Positions 1 to 8,720 of a stretch of 47,051 nucleotides of DNA are shown here, piece by piece (positions within the stretch are counted from its first letter, which is position 1; each line of letters starts with the position of its first letter). The stretch comes from an uncultured Pelagibacteraceae bacterium (GTDB lineage Bacteria; Pseudomonadota; Alphaproteobacteria; Pelagibacterales; Pelagibacteraceae), in the NCBI GenBank assembly GCA_902599955.1, contig CACKHK010000007.1:1-47051 (forward strand), given 5' to 3'. The notes below the pieces were generated by a model. It worked only from the letters and a program-made list of their open reading frames with translations. It made no database searches and had not been told where the DNA came from. A program made the position numbers and the translations under genes.

Positions 1-1
1 A

Positions 2-655
2 ATTGAAACTAAGGGTTTAACAACAAATTTTTATTTAAAAAGAAATTCACCTAATGAAATATTTATTAGCAATAATAATATCAAGTTCCAGGATCTTAAA
101 CCAAATTCAATTATTGGGACTTCTTCATATAGAAGAGAATATCAACTCCAAAGTATTCGATCAGATCTAAATTATAAACTAATAAGAGGTAACGTGGATA
201 CTAGGATCAAAAAGTTAGAGAATGGAGATTACGATGCAATTCTACTCTCTAAAGCTGGTATCGAGGCTTTGGGATTAGAAAATAAGATTACTCAGGAATT
301 TAATACAGAGGAGCTTATACCATGTGCTGGACAAGGAATTATTGCAATACAATGTAGAGAAAATGATCAAGAAATAATAAATATATTGGAAAAAATTAAT
401 GATAATCAGTCGAGAATAATTGCAAATGCAGAAAGGAATGTTTTGAAAATTCTTGAGGGCGATTGTGATACAGCAGTTGGTGTCTATGCAAAAATTATAA
501 AAGATATTGTAAATATTAAGGCAGAACTTTTTTCAGTTGACGGCAAACAGAGATTTTATGTTGATGAAAGTGAAAATGAAAAAATGATTAATGACCTAAG
601 TATTAAGATTGGAGAAAAATTAAAATCAGAGTCAAAAGGATCATACAAAAGGTAG
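2..655 (+). CDS. hemC: Porphobilinogen deaminase (hydroxymethylbilane synthase), 3' part
   Basis: Assembles four porphobilinogen units into hydroxymethylbilane in cytoplasmic heme synthesis. The open frame runs in from the left edge, so the start and N-terminal third are missing. Visible signatures are GTSSYRRE followed by RSDL and IRGNVDTR, which match the family's substrate-binding Arg-rich region, then ILLSKAGIEALG and the region PCAGQGIIAIQC. The cofactor-bearing cysteine lies in LEGDCDTAVGVYA, where the dipyrromethane attaches. An internal GTG at 194 is not a start, because homology continues upstream of it. The next gene, hemD, begins one base after the TAG stop, so the two consecutive heme steps are almost certainly co-transcribed. 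Family assignment is firm. Confidence 0.95.
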   Translation: METKGLTTNFYLKRNSPNEIFISNNNIKFQDLKPNSIIGTSSYRREYQLQSIRSDLNYKLIRGNVDTRIKKLENGDYDAILLSKAGIEALGLENKITQEFNTEELIPCAGQGIIAIQCRENDQEIINILEKINDNQSRIIANAERNVLKILEGDCDTAVGVYAKIIKDIVNIKAELFSVDGKQRFYVDESENEKMINDLSIKIGEKLKSESKGSYKR

Positions 656-656
656 A

Positions 657-1355
657 ATGCATATTTTATTAACAAGGCCGCTAGCGGATAGTAAAGAATT
701 AATTTTAAGATTTAGTTCTCTAGGGCATAAAGTTTCTCATCTACCCGTAATAAAAGTTGAACCAATTGAATATGATGAACCTGACTACAGCCAATTTATG
801 GGAGTAATATTTACAAGTTCAAATGCGATAAAGAATTTAGACTTAACTAGAGTTGATAAGAAAATTGAATGTTATTGTGTTGGTTCTGCAACAGAAAAAG
901 TTGCAAAGTTAAATGGTTTTCAAAATATTATCTCTGCAGAAGGAAATGTAAATAATTTGAAAGAACTAATATTACAAAACTTTGATTCAAAAAATGGATC
1001 ACTTCTTTACGTAAGTGGAGAAGTAGTTTCCAGTAGGTTAGATAAAGATCTTATTACAGAGGGTTATTCTTTGAAGAGACTGATTAATTATACAGTTTCA
1101 CCAACTCAAGAAATAAAGGAGGAATTTAGAACAGAATTGAAAGCCTCGATTCCCGATATAATTTATGTCTACTCAGAAAATAGCGCTAAGAGTTTATTAA
1201 ATTTACTAAAAAAATATGATCTTTTAGACACTTGGATGGATACTAATTTGATGTGTATGGGTGAAAAATCATCATCAATTTTAAATGAGATTAAGTGGAA
1301 AAAAATTTTTCTATTTAACTCTGGTGAAGAAGAGTTTTTGCTATATAAAATTTAA
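657..1355 (+). CDS. hemD: Uroporphyrinogen-III synthase
   Basis: Cyclises and inverts ring D of hydroxymethylbilane to uroporphyrinogen III. The 232-residue product starts MHILLTRPLADS, the usual HemD opening, with a later FTSSNAIKNL segment typical of the first half of the bilobed fold and a central IIYVYSENSAKSLL in the second. Length is normal for the family. HemD sequences diverge strongly, so the call also leans on position directly after hemC. The start codon lies one base after the hemC stop. It is followed two bases later by an MscS-type channel gene, in place of the hemX/hemY-like genes that often follow in other proteobacteria. Confidence 0.9.
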   Translation: MHILLTRPLADSKELILRFSSLGHKVSHLPVIKVEPIEYDEPDYSQFMGVIFTSSNAIKNLDLTRVDKKIECYCVGSATEKVAKLNGFQNIISAEGNVNNLKELILQNFDSKNGSLLYVSGEVVSSRLDKDLITEGYSLKRLINYTVSPTQEIKEEFRTELKASIPDIIYVYSENSAKSLLNLLKKYDLLDTWMDTNLMCMGEKSSSILNEIKWKKIFLFNSGEEEFLLYKI

Positions 1356-1357
1356 CC

Positions 1358-2443
1358 ATGGGTGTTTTTGATAATTTTACAGGTCTATTTTTATCAGTTT
1401 GGGAAAAAGGAATATTGGGTGTTAATTTTGTAGAGATCTTAATAGGTCTTGGCATATTCTTAATATTCCTAGTTTTTAGAGGCCTTATCAGTAAATTAGT
1501 AATAAGAAAATTAGAACTAATTTCAAAAAGAACTACCAATAAACTTGATGATACTTTTGTTAAGGCAATGGAGGGACCAGCAAGATTTCTTCCAATTGTT
1601 TTAGGGGTATTTTTTGCAAGTTATTATATGTCTTTTTCAGAGGACACCAGATTATTTTTAGATAATGTAAATAGAACTTTAATTACAATTCTACTTTTTT
1701 GGATTATCCATCAAATAATTGAGCCAATCTCTTACATTCTTAGTGGTTTTGATAAAATTTTAACTAGAGAACTAATCGGCTGGATCATTAAATCACTTAA
1801 AATTTTAATTTTAATTTTAGGTGCTGCAGCAGTTTTAGAATTATGGGGAATAAAAATTGGACCAATAATAGCCGGACTAGGTTTATTTGGTGTTGCTGTC
1901 GCATTAGGAGCTCAAGACTTATTTAAAAATTTGATTTCAGGAATTTTAGTTCTTGTAGAGAAAAGATTTAAGATGGGTGATTGGATTGAAGTTGAGGGTA
2001 TAATTGAGGGTGTAGTAGAAAAAATAGGTTTTCGATCAACCGTTATAAGAAAATTTGATAAATCTTTAGCCATTATACCTAATTTTCAGTTTGCAGAAAA
2101 TGCAGTTATAAATAAAAGTCAAATAACTAATTGGAGAATTAGTTGGACGATAACTCTTCAATACGACTCAACGGTAGAACAATTAAAAACTATTAGAAAT
2201 GAGATAGAGAATTTTATTAATCATTCAGAAGATTATGATACAGCTGTTGGAGTATCAGTAAGAGTTGATAAATTTTCTGATAGCTCAATAGATATGTATG
2301 TGAGATGTTACACAAAAACAAATAGTTGGAGTGAAATGTTATTAGTAAAAGAAAGACTTGCAATTAAGATTAAAGAGATTGTAGAAAGTAACAAAGCCTC
2401 TTTTGCTTTCCCAAGTACATCTATTTATGTAGAAAAGAAATGA
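1358..2443 (+). CDS. Small-conductance mechanosensitive channel, MscS family
   Basis: Inner-membrane channel that opens on hypo-osmotic shock. The 361-residue protein has about four hydrophobic helices in the first 190 residues. The pore helix is recognisable in the Gly/Ala-rich run IIAGLGLFGVAVALGAQDLF, followed by LISGILVLVEKRFKMGDWIEV, the canonical start of the MscS beta domain, and then IGFRSTVIRKFDKSLAIIPN. The cytosolic alpha/beta C-terminal domain ends in TSIYVEKK. It starts two bases after hemD and its stop overlaps the YggT start (ATGA), so it belongs to the same transcription unit. Family is firm; gating behaviour is inferred from the family. Confidence 0.92.
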   Translation: MGVFDNFTGLFLSVWEKGILGVNFVEILIGLGIFLIFLVFRGLISKLVIRKLELISKRTTNKLDDTFVKAMEGPARFLPIVLGVFFASYYMSFSEDTRLFLDNVNRTLITILLFWIIHQIIEPISYILSGFDKILTRELIGWIIKSLKILILILGAAAVLELWGIKIGPIIAGLGLFGVAVALGAQDLFKNLISGILVLVEKRFKMGDWIEVEGIIEGVVEKIGFRSTVIRKFDKSLAIIPNFQFAENAVINKSQITNWRISWTITLQYDSTVEQLKTIRNEIENFINHSEDYDTAVGVSVRVDKFSDSSIDMYVRCYTKTNSWSEMLLVKERLAIKIKEIVESNKASFAFPSTSIYVEKK

Positions 2444-2730
2444 TAGCTATATTTTATTTAGTTCTCCAACTTTTGAAATTATATTCATATGTTGTGATTG
2501 CCAATGTTGTTATTAGCTGGTTAATAGCTTTTAGTGTCTTAAATACATCGAATAGATTTGTTTATTCAATTTTAGAATTTACCTATAAGCTCACCGATCC
2601 AATTCTCAACAAAATTAGGGGTTTTTTACCTAGCCTTGGTGCTTTTGATATATCTCCAATAATTCTTCTTTTGTTGATATGGTTTATAGAAATGTGTATG
2701 AAGCTCTACATAGCACCACTAATTTTTTAA
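2440..2730 (+). CDS. YggT family integral membrane protein
   Basis: A 96-residue protein with two hydrophobic stretches (about residues 5-30 and 65-90) around the motif LTDPILNKIRGFLPSLGAFDISPIILLLLIW, shown here only as the family landmarks LTDPIL, IRGFLP and DISPI. These are characteristic of YggT (one-repeat form). Members are inner-membrane proteins linked loosely to osmotic tolerance or cell-division and thylakoid positioning in other lineages; no enzymatic role is known. The ATGA overlap with the upstream MscS gene and the four-base gap to folD indicate co-transcription. Pairing with a mechanosensitive channel fits an envelope-stress role, but that is inference. Confidence 0.85.
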   Translation: MIAIFYLVLQLLKLYSYVVIANVVISWLIAFSVLNTSNRFVYSILEFTYKLTDPILNKIRGFLPSLGAFDISPIILLLLIWFIEMCMKLYIAPLIF

Positions 2731-2734
2731 TATC

Positions 2735-3583
2735 ATGATTTTAATTGACGGAAAAAAACAATCAGCTGAACTAAGAGAAGAACTAAAACATGAAGTTGAG
2801 GGTTTAAAACAGAAATACAATAAAGTTCCTGGTCTAACAGTAATTTTAATTGGGGACTTAGCCCCAAGCCAAATTTATGTAAGAAATAAAGAAAAATCAG
2901 CAAAACAAGTTGGTTTGAAATCAGAAGTTATAAAATATCCAGATACAGTAGACGAAAAAACTGTTTTAAATAAAATAGAGGAACTTAATAAGGATGAAAC
3001 AGTTTCAGGAATTTTAGTTCAATTACCATTACCCAAACATATCAACAAGCAACATGTTATAGAAACTATCTCACCACATAAGGATGTAGATGGTTTACAT
3101 CCAATGAATGTGGGCAATCTATCGTCTGGATATCAAGGATCAATTCCTTGTACACCACTTGGATGTTATTACTTATTAAAAAAAATTGAACCCAACCTAA
3201 CGGGAAAAAAAGCTGTCATGATTGGTAGATCAAATCTAAATGGAAAAGCTATGGCGCAGCTTTTACTTCAAGAAGATTGTACAGTAACGATTACTCATTC
3301 AAAAACTAAAGATCTTCAGCATGAGTGCTTAGAGGCAGATGTGATTGTTGCAGCAGTTGGTATTCCTGAACTTATAAAGGGAAATTGGGTAAAAAAAGAT
3401 GCAATAGTTATTGATGTTGGGATAAATAAAACTGAAAATGGTATAGTGGGTGATGTACATTTTGCAGAAGTTTCAAAAGTTGCAAAAGCTTTAACGCCAG
3501 TTCCAGGTGGTGTTGGACCTATGACAATTGCATGTCTTTTAAAAAATACAATTGAGTGTTTCAAAAGATCGTTAATTAATTAA
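2735..3583 (+). CDS. folD: Bifunctional methylenetetrahydrofolate dehydrogenase / methenyltetrahydrofolate cyclohydrolase
   Basis: Interconverts 5,10-methylene-, methenyl- and 10-formyl-tetrahydrofolate with NADP+. At 282 residues it is full length. Landmarks are SQIYVRNKEKSA with the catalytic lysine, GILVQLPLPKH, DVDGLHPMNVG, PCTPLGCYYLL, the nucleotide-binding GRSNLNGKA and the C-terminal TPVPGGVGPMTIA. It sits in a tight run with mscS and yggT. In this genome the C1-tetrahydrofolate pool is also fed by DmdA, encoded near the right end of the window, because DMSP demethylation yields methyl-tetrahydrofolate; the metabolic link is inference from known pathways. Confidence 0.97.
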   Translation: MILIDGKKQSAELREELKHEVEGLKQKYNKVPGLTVILIGDLAPSQIYVRNKEKSAKQVGLKSEVIKYPDTVDEKTVLNKIEELNKDETVSGILVQLPLPKHINKQHVIETISPHKDVDGLHPMNVGNLSSGYQGSIPCTPLGCYYLLKKIEPNLTGKKAVMIGRSNLNGKAMAQLLLQEDCTVTITHSKTKDLQHECLEADVIVAAVGIPELIKGNWVKKDAIVIDVGINKTENGIVGDVHFAEVSKVAKALTPVPGGVGPMTIACLLKNTIECFKRSLIN

Positions 3584-3589
3584 AGATAA

Positions 3590-4648
3590 TTGCCAAAGTT
3601 AGCAATTTTAATTCTTATTTTTTTTATCTATAATTCTTTATCATTAGCTATGGAAAAAACACCTTATCATCACTTACCAGATGGCAGTTTTCGAAATCCC
3701 GAAGGCTCACCTGAGAGAAATTCTAATTTCAAATGGTCCTTTAAAGTATTCAACAAAGAAAAGAAAAAACTTAATATGTCTGTTCCTGAGGATCATGTCA
3801 TTGATAAACAAAGAGTTCTTTCAAATTTAGAAAATTTAAAAAACGGTGATTATGTTGGCTGGATTGGACATGCAACTTTCTTAATTAAGCTTGGAAATAC
3901 AACAATTATAACTGATCCTGTCTTTTCAAAAAACGCAGGTCCACTAATTTTTGGTCCAAAAAGATATGTTAAAACAGCACTAAATTTAAATGAAATTCCT
4001 AAGACACACTTATTTCTTCTAACTCATAATCATTACGATCATCAAGATATGACTACAATTAGAAGATTTCCTTTTAAGGATGCAAAAGTTTTACTTCCTT
4101 TAAAGCTTGGAAAGTATTTCACGCGAAATAGTTATAAAGATGTGAAGGAAATGGACTGGTACGATGAAATTAAAGTTAGTGAAGACCTTAAAGTAACATT
4201 ATTACCAGCAGTTCACTGGTCAAAAAGAAGTTTAACAGATACAAATAAAACTTTATGGGGAAACTTTTTAATTGAGTACAAGAATAAAAAAATACTCTTT
4301 GCTTGTGACACTGGAGTTGGAAATATTTATAAAGAGTTAGGTGAAAAATATGGACCTATTGATCTAACATTTATTAACATTGGGGCTTATAATTTTTATC
4401 CATTATCACCTTATAAAGATAAATCCTCTTATCATACCAACCCTGAAGAGGCTTTAAGTATTGCAAGAGACCTTAAAAGCAAAAAAGTTTTAGGCATGCA
4501 CTGGGGTACTTTTGTTTTATCTTTAGAGCCGATAATGGAGCCACCAGTTAGATTTAAAGATAATGCAGAAAAATATGGTTTTAAAAAAGAAGATGCAATT
4601 ATTTTTAAAATTGGTGAATTTCAGTCTTTAAAAAATTTAGGAATTTAA
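3590..4648 (+). CDS. Secreted metallo-beta-lactamase-fold hydrolase (NAPE-PLD/UlaG-like)
   Basis: A 352-residue protein of the metallo-beta-lactamase superfamily. After an N-terminal hydrophobic signal (about residues 1-20, ending LSLA) comes GWIGHATFLIKLG and ITDPVFS, then the zinc motif THNHYDHQD, a third ligand region PAVHWSKRS, the bridging aspartate in FACDTGVG and a late histidine in GMHWGTF. This arrangement matches the family that includes N-acyl-phosphatidylethanolamine phospholipase D and related lipid hydrolases. The start is TTG at 3590, six bases after folD; it is preferred because it keeps the signal peptide intact. Substrate is unknown. Periplasmic or membrane-associated location is inferred from the signal. 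Confidence 0.85.
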   Translation: MPKLAILILIFFIYNSLSLAMEKTPYHHLPDGSFRNPEGSPERNSNFKWSFKVFNKEKKKLNMSVPEDHVIDKQRVLSNLENLKNGDYVGWIGHATFLIKLGNTTIITDPVFSKNAGPLIFGPKRYVKTALNLNEIPKTHLFLLTHNHYDHQDMTTIRRFPFKDAKVLLPLKLGKYFTRNSYKDVKEMDWYDEIKVSEDLKVTLLPAVHWSKRSLTDTNKTLWGNFLIEYKNKKILFACDTGVGNIYKELGEKYGPIDLTFINIGAYNFYPLSPYKDKSSYHTNPEEALSIARDLKSKKVLGMHWGTFVLSLEPIMEPPVRFKDNAEKYGFKKEDAIIFKIGEFQSLKNLGI

Positions 4649-4773
4649 CAACAGCCGCAAGTTTTCTTTTGCTTATTTTTTTCTTCTTCCCTTTAAATTT
4701 TCAATTAATTCTAATATTTGTGGGTTTTGCATATTATTTTTATCTCATAAATTAAAAAAATTTCAATTATAAT

Positions 4774-5916
4774 TTATTCAAGGTTTTCAACTATTTTAGG
4801 AATATATTTTTTAAAGTTAAAAAAACCTTTGTTACAAAACTTCCATGAATTTTGATCTAATTTTCTATATAGAAACTCAATATTTTTTAGACAGTTTTGA
4901 TTTATGTAATCTAAATTTTCTCCAACAGTTGGATAAAGGCAGTAACAACTTTCCAAGTTTTTAATTTCGTTTATATCAATAATCTCACAATTAATTGATT
5001 TTTCCTCTAACCTTTTCTTTTGTTCCTCAATTAAATTAGTCTTAAAATTCACTACATTTTCACTGAATTTAATATTTCTATTTTCATTTTTGTTATTAAT
5101 AAGAAGAATTTTTTTGAATTTTTGAATTGTAAAGTCAGTGATTTCAAATGCTAAGTTATTTTCAAAAACTAGTAAGTTTTTCTCTTCAATATTTATCGGA
5201 TTTTCAAAAGTTTTATGGAGAATAGTATAATTTTTATCACTTATTAGTGGGGGTGCATTTTCGTTAAGTTTTATATTTTGAAATCTATTATTCGTAAATT
5301 TTTTAATATTCCATTCACTTGCAAGATAATGTTTCCCTTGAGTTTGGATACCTGCAACCCAACGCCATCCTAAGGTATTAGATGCAGTATCACCATCGTA
5401 TAAGTGTTGCATAAAAAATTCAGAACCAAGTTGCCAAGGTAAGTTTAATGTAAATACCCAAATGCTAGCAAACCACATTCTGGTATGATTATGCAAATAA
5501 TTATAGGTCTTTAGTTCATTTACCCATTCATTGAAGCATTCAATTTCAGTGTTACCCTCAATGGCATTTAAGTAACTTTTATTATCTTTAAATTCCTCTT
5601 TTATTCTTTTTAAATCTAATAAATAATCATCCCAAACTCCTGATCTTAGTTCTAACCAACCTTTCCAATATGTTCGCCACAAAACTTCTTGAATAAATTT
5701 TTCATTTTTTGAAAAGGAAAATCTTTCCAGCGCTTTACTAATCACTTCTTTTTCATTAATCACCCCATGCGTAATATATGGTGATAAGCAAGATGTGTTA
5801 GATCGTTTGTCAGGACCAAAATCAAAATTTCTTAATTTTGAATATTCTCCAAGATTATTTTTAATAAAATTATCTAGGTTCTCAATAGCCGAAGCTCTTG
5901 TAGTTTTAAATTCCAT
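4774..5916 (-). CDS. Photolyase/cryptochrome-like FAD-binding protein with no N-terminal antenna domain
   Basis: A 380-residue protein whose first ~225 residues match the helical FAD-binding domain of DNA photolyases and cryptochromes: NTSCLSPYITHGVIN (FAD phosphate region), EVLWRTYWKGWLE, HNHTRMWFASIW, and YDGDTASNTLGWRWVAG, followed by GIQTQGKHYLA. A normal photolyase begins with a ~130-residue Rossmann-like antenna domain; here the FAD domain begins at once (TRASAIENLDNFI) and a ~150-residue alpha/beta-looking segment follows it instead (strand-like NLLVFENNLAFE and KKILLIN, helix LIEEQKKRLEEK, strand CEIIDI). It lies five bases downstream of argG on the same strand. Light-dependent DNA repair is likely, but substrate and photoreceptor function are not shown. 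Confidence 0.82.
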   Translation of the reverse strand: MEFKTTRASAIENLDNFIKNNLGEYSKLRNFDFGPDKRSNTSCLSPYITHGVINEKEVISKALERFSFSKNEKFIQEVLWRTYWKGWLELRSGVWDDYLLDLKRIKEEFKDNKSYLNAIEGNTEIECFNEWVNELKTYNYLHNHTRMWFASIWVFTLNLPWQLGSEFFMQHLYDGDTASNTLGWRWVAGIQTQGKHYLASEWNIKKFTNNRFQNIKLNENAPPLISDKNYTILHKTFENPINIEEKNLLVFENNLAFEITDFTIQKFKKILLINNKNENRNIKFSENVVNFKTNLIEEQKKRLEEKSINCEIIDINEIKNLESCYCLYPTVGENLDYINQNCLKNIEFLYRKLDQNSWKFCNKGFFNFKKYIPKIVENLE

Positions 5917-5921
5917 TTTTT

Positions 5922-7106
5922 TTATCTTAATTTTTTTTTATGAAAGTTAATAAATCTTTCTACATTTGATTTATTAAAAGTTTTATTTTCCTCGAAAGAA
6001 ACTTTTTTCATTGAATAAGCATTACTTGAAGTTTGTCTTGATTGAATTGTAACATTTCCTTTATAAAGTTTAAGTTTTACTGATCCATTTACTTTATTTT
6101 TCTTCAGATCAACAATCTTTTGTAGTTTAAATCTTTCCTTTGAATACCAATAACCATTATAAACAAGCTCTGCATATCTCGGCATAACCTCATCTTTTTT
6201 GTGCATTGTATCTTTATCTAGAGTTACAGATTCAATTGCTCTATGTGCAATTAGTAATAATGTTCCTCCGGGAGTTTCGTAAACTCCTCTTGATTTTATT
6301 CCAATAAATCTATTCTCGACTAAATCCACTCTTCCTATTCCATTTTTTCCAGCTAATTGATTTAGTTTATCCAAAACTTTTGCTGGAGATAATTTTTTTC
6401 CATTTAAACCAATAGGGTCACTATTTTTGTAATTAATAGTAATAAAGGTTGGTTTATTTGGAGCCTTTTCAGGAGAATTTGTTCTTTGAAAAATAAATTC
6501 AGGTGCAGAATTTTTAGGATTTTCTAAAACTTTTCCCTCTGTTGAAGTATGAAATAAATTATCATCAACTGAGAAAGGTGGTGCACCTTTTTTATCTTTT
6601 GGAATGGGTATTCCATGTTTTTTCGCATAATTAATTAGATCTGTTCTTGATTTTAATTTCCAAATTCTCCATGGCGCAATTATTTTAATTTTAGGACCAA
6701 AGTAATGATATCCCAATTCAAATCTAACTTGATCATTTCCCTTCCCTGTCGAACCATGTGAGACAGCATAAGCATTAAATTTTTTAGCTACTCTAATCTG
6801 ATCTTTTGCAATCAGTGGTCTTGCTATGGATGTGCCTAATAAATAAACACCCTCATAAAGAGCATGACCTCTTATCATTGGGTAAACATAATCCTTAACA
6901 AAAATATTTTTTAGATCTTGAATTATGATTTTTTTAACACCTAATTTTTTTGCATTCTTTATTATTTTATTTCTATCCATTTCCTGCCCTACATCAGCAG
7001 TGTATGCTATAACTTCGGCATCATAATTTTCTTGAAGCCATTTAAGAATGATAGACGTATCCAAACCACCTGAATAGGCGAGTACAATCTTCTTTTGTTT
7101 TTTCAT
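5922..7106 (-). CDS. argG: Argininosuccinate synthase
   Basis: Condenses citrulline and aspartate with ATP hydrolysis to argininosuccinate in arginine synthesis. The 394-residue protein has the N-type PP-loop LAYSGGLDTSIILKWL, then YTADVGQE, the citrulline/aspartate region VSHGSTGKGNDQVRFE, IAPWRIW, GIPIP, SVDDNLFHTSTEGK, and the C-terminal GRVDLVENRFIGIKSRGVYETPGG. Length is standard for the family. It is co-directional with the photolyase-like gene downstream and with the IalB-like gene immediately upstream (adjacent, no gap), an arrangement with no obvious pathway logic. Confidence 0.97.
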   Translation of the reverse strand: MKKQKKIVLAYSGGLDTSIILKWLQENYDAEVIAYTADVGQEMDRNKIIKNAKKLGVKKIIIQDLKNIFVKDYVYPMIRGHALYEGVYLLGTSIARPLIAKDQIRVAKKFNAYAVSHGSTGKGNDQVRFELGYHYFGPKIKIIAPWRIWKLKSRTDLINYAKKHGIPIPKDKKGAPPFSVDDNLFHTSTEGKVLENPKNSAPEFIFQRTNSPEKAPNKPTFITINYKNSDPIGLNGKKLSPAKVLDKLNQLAGKNGIGRVDLVENRFIGIKSRGVYETPGGTLLLIAHRAIESVTLDKDTMHKKDEVMPRYAELVYNGYWYSKERFKLQKIVDLKKNKVNGSVKLKLYKGNVTIQSRQTSSNAYSMKKVSFEENKTFNKSNVERFINFHKKKLR

Positions 7107-7619
7107 TTAAGTGCAGCTTTTTTTTGCAGCGTTATAAGCTTTGGTAAAACCCATCAATGAATAGTCATCTGTAGTTCTTGTGCCACTTTGTTTGTAAGCT
7201 GTTATCATCAGCCTTGAGGCCTTTTTCATTCTTTTAATAATTTTTTGCTCTGTTTTTCCATTTGAAATCCATGCAAATTTATTTTGAGGTAAGTCAAACT
7301 CAAATTTTGATTTACCAGATGTAGCTAATATTGCATTTTGTGAATTAAAGTCATAACCAGAAGTTATGCTCACCTCATCAGAAATTTTATCTTCAGGTCT
7401 AAAGGATACAAATAATCTTGCTTCTCTGTTGCTTGCTTTAGGAGACTGACTTACTGGTATAGAATAAGCAAAACAGATTTTTCCAGTTTCATTAAAAACT
7501 GCAACAGCATTCCAATCTTTAAAAGTTCCTAATTTTTTTAAGTCCTCTGACTGGACAGATGTCATTAGAAATACTGTCAATATAAGTGTTTTTAAAAATA
7601 ATTTTTTAATTATGGACAT
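7107..7619 (-). CDS. Invasion-associated locus B (IalB) family secreted protein
   Basis: A 170-residue protein with an N-terminal signal (hydrophobic residues about 8-22, LILTVFLMTSVQS) and the IalB-like body: FKDWNAVAVFNETGKICFAYS, then a beta-rich region with VSFRPEDKISDEVSITSGYDF, and a C-terminal YSLMGFTKAYNAAKKSC with paired cysteines (one near residue 48, one at the C-terminus). IalB-type proteins are common in alphaproteobacteria, including free-living ones, and the name does not imply pathogenesis; their molecular role is unsettled. The start overlaps the end of the aldo/keto reductase gene by ten bases, so translation is probably coupled. Confidence 0.8.
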   Translation of the reverse strand: MSIIKKLFLKTLILTVFLMTSVQSEDLKKLGTFKDWNAVAVFNETGKICFAYSIPVSQSPKASNREARLFVSFRPEDKISDEVSITSGYDFNSQNAILATSGKSKFEFDLPQNKFAWISNGKTEQKIIKRMKKASRLMITAYKQSGTRTTDDYSLMGFTKAYNAAKKSCT

Positions 7620-8644
7620 GGATTAGGATATTTCTTTTGTACATTATTTATTTCTTTAATTACCTCACTATCAAGATTCACTTTTACACTTTCTACGTTA
7701 GTTTTCAACTGCTCCATAGTTGTAGCTCCAATTATCACACTAGTCATAAAGTCTTGTACCTCACAGAATTTTATAGACATTTGACTCATGTTTAGTTCAA
7801 ATTTCTGACTAATTCTGTAATAATCTTCAACTGCATTTTCCATATTTGGCTTTCTATATCTTGTCCAAAAATCAAAATCTCTCTCCATTCGTGACCCTTT
7901 AGGAAACTGTTTATTTCTATATTTTCCGCTAAGGTAACCACTTGCAAGTGGTGAATAAGCTAAACATCCAATGTTCTCCCTTATTGATACTTCAGCTAAC
8001 CCTACTTCATAAGATCTATTTAGCAGACTGTATGGATTTTGAATTGCCATCATTCTTGGAAGGTCTTTATCTTTTGCAAGTTGAAGATAATTCATTACTC
8101 CCCATGGAGTTTCATTTGATAAACCAACATATCTAATTTTGCCTTGTTCTATAAATTTTTTTAAGTTTTCCAAAATATCTTCAAATTTATTCCAGTCGTT
8201 TTCCTTGTGTTCGTAACCTAATTTTCCAAAGTTATTTACGTTTCTTTCGGGCCAATGTAATTGATAAAGATCGATATAATCAGTTTTTAATCTTTTTAAA
8301 CTTCCGTGAAGAGCATCCTCTAGGTTTTTTCCAGTAAAACTATTTTCTCCATTTCTCATGTATTTTCTGCTAGGGCCACCCACTTTGGATGCTAATATTA
8401 CATCTTTTCTTTTTTTTGTTTCCTCAAACCAATTTCCAATAATAGTTTCTGTATGGCCGTATGTTTCAGCTTTTGGCGGAACTGCATAGAGTTCAGCTGT
8501 ATCCCAAAAATTAACCCCATTTTCTAATGAGTAATTCATTTGTTCAAAAGCTTCACTTTGGGTATTTTGTTCACCCCAAGTCATTGTCCCAAGACAGATT
8601 GTGCTTACATTTATGTCAGTATTTCCTAGTTTTTTATAATTCAT
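7610..8644 (-). CDS. Aldo/keto reductase (Tas-like)
   Basis: A 344-residue NADPH-dependent carbonyl reductase of the (beta/alpha)8 aldo/keto reductase superfamily. Visible catalytic elements are NFWDTAELYA (Asp and Tyr), ILASKVGG (Lys) and LYQLHWPERN (His), with the C-terminal cofactor loop SVIIGATTMEQLKTNV. The opening LGNTDINVSTICLGTMTWGEQNT resembles the E. coli Tas subgroup. The substrate cannot be told from sequence. It is divergent from the Bax-inhibitor gene at 8721 across a 76-base gap and is the first gene of the leftward unit running through argG to the photolyase-like gene. Confidence 0.92.
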   Translation of the reverse strand: MNYKKLGNTDINVSTICLGTMTWGEQNTQSEAFEQMNYSLENGVNFWDTAELYAVPPKAETYGHTETIIGNWFEETKKRKDVILASKVGGPSRKYMRNGENSFTGKNLEDALHGSLKRLKTDYIDLYQLHWPERNVNNFGKLGYEHKENDWNKFEDILENLKKFIEQGKIRYVGLSNETPWGVMNYLQLAKDKDLPRMMAIQNPYSLLNRSYEVGLAEVSIRENIGCLAYSPLASGYLSGKYRNKQFPKGSRMERDFDFWTRYRKPNMENAVEDYYRISQKFELNMSQMSIKFCEVQDFMTSVIIGATTMEQLKTNVESVKVNLDSEVIKEINNVQKKYPNPCP

Positions 8645-8685
8645 GCTCAGTTATATGTAATGTTTGTTACATTTATTTTGACGAC

Positions 8686-8714
8686 TTGAAAATCTCAAAA
8701 AAAAAACTTATATA
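8686..8714 (+). promoter_or_regulatory. Predicted promoter giving a leaderless mRNA for the Bax-inhibitor gene
   Basis: TTGAAA at 8686-8691 and TATATA at 8709-8714 are separated by 17 bases, most of them a run of ten A. With normal spacing the transcript would begin at about 8721, exactly the ATG of the Bax-inhibitor gene. Consistent with that, no Shine-Dalgarno-like stretch precedes this ATG. Predicted from sequence only. Confidence 0.5.
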
Positions 8715-8720
8715 AATATT

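Noticed and set aside
194-655. A complete small gene starting with GTG at 194
   Set aside because: HemC motifs continue in frame upstream to the window edge, so this is an internal codon of truncated hemC.
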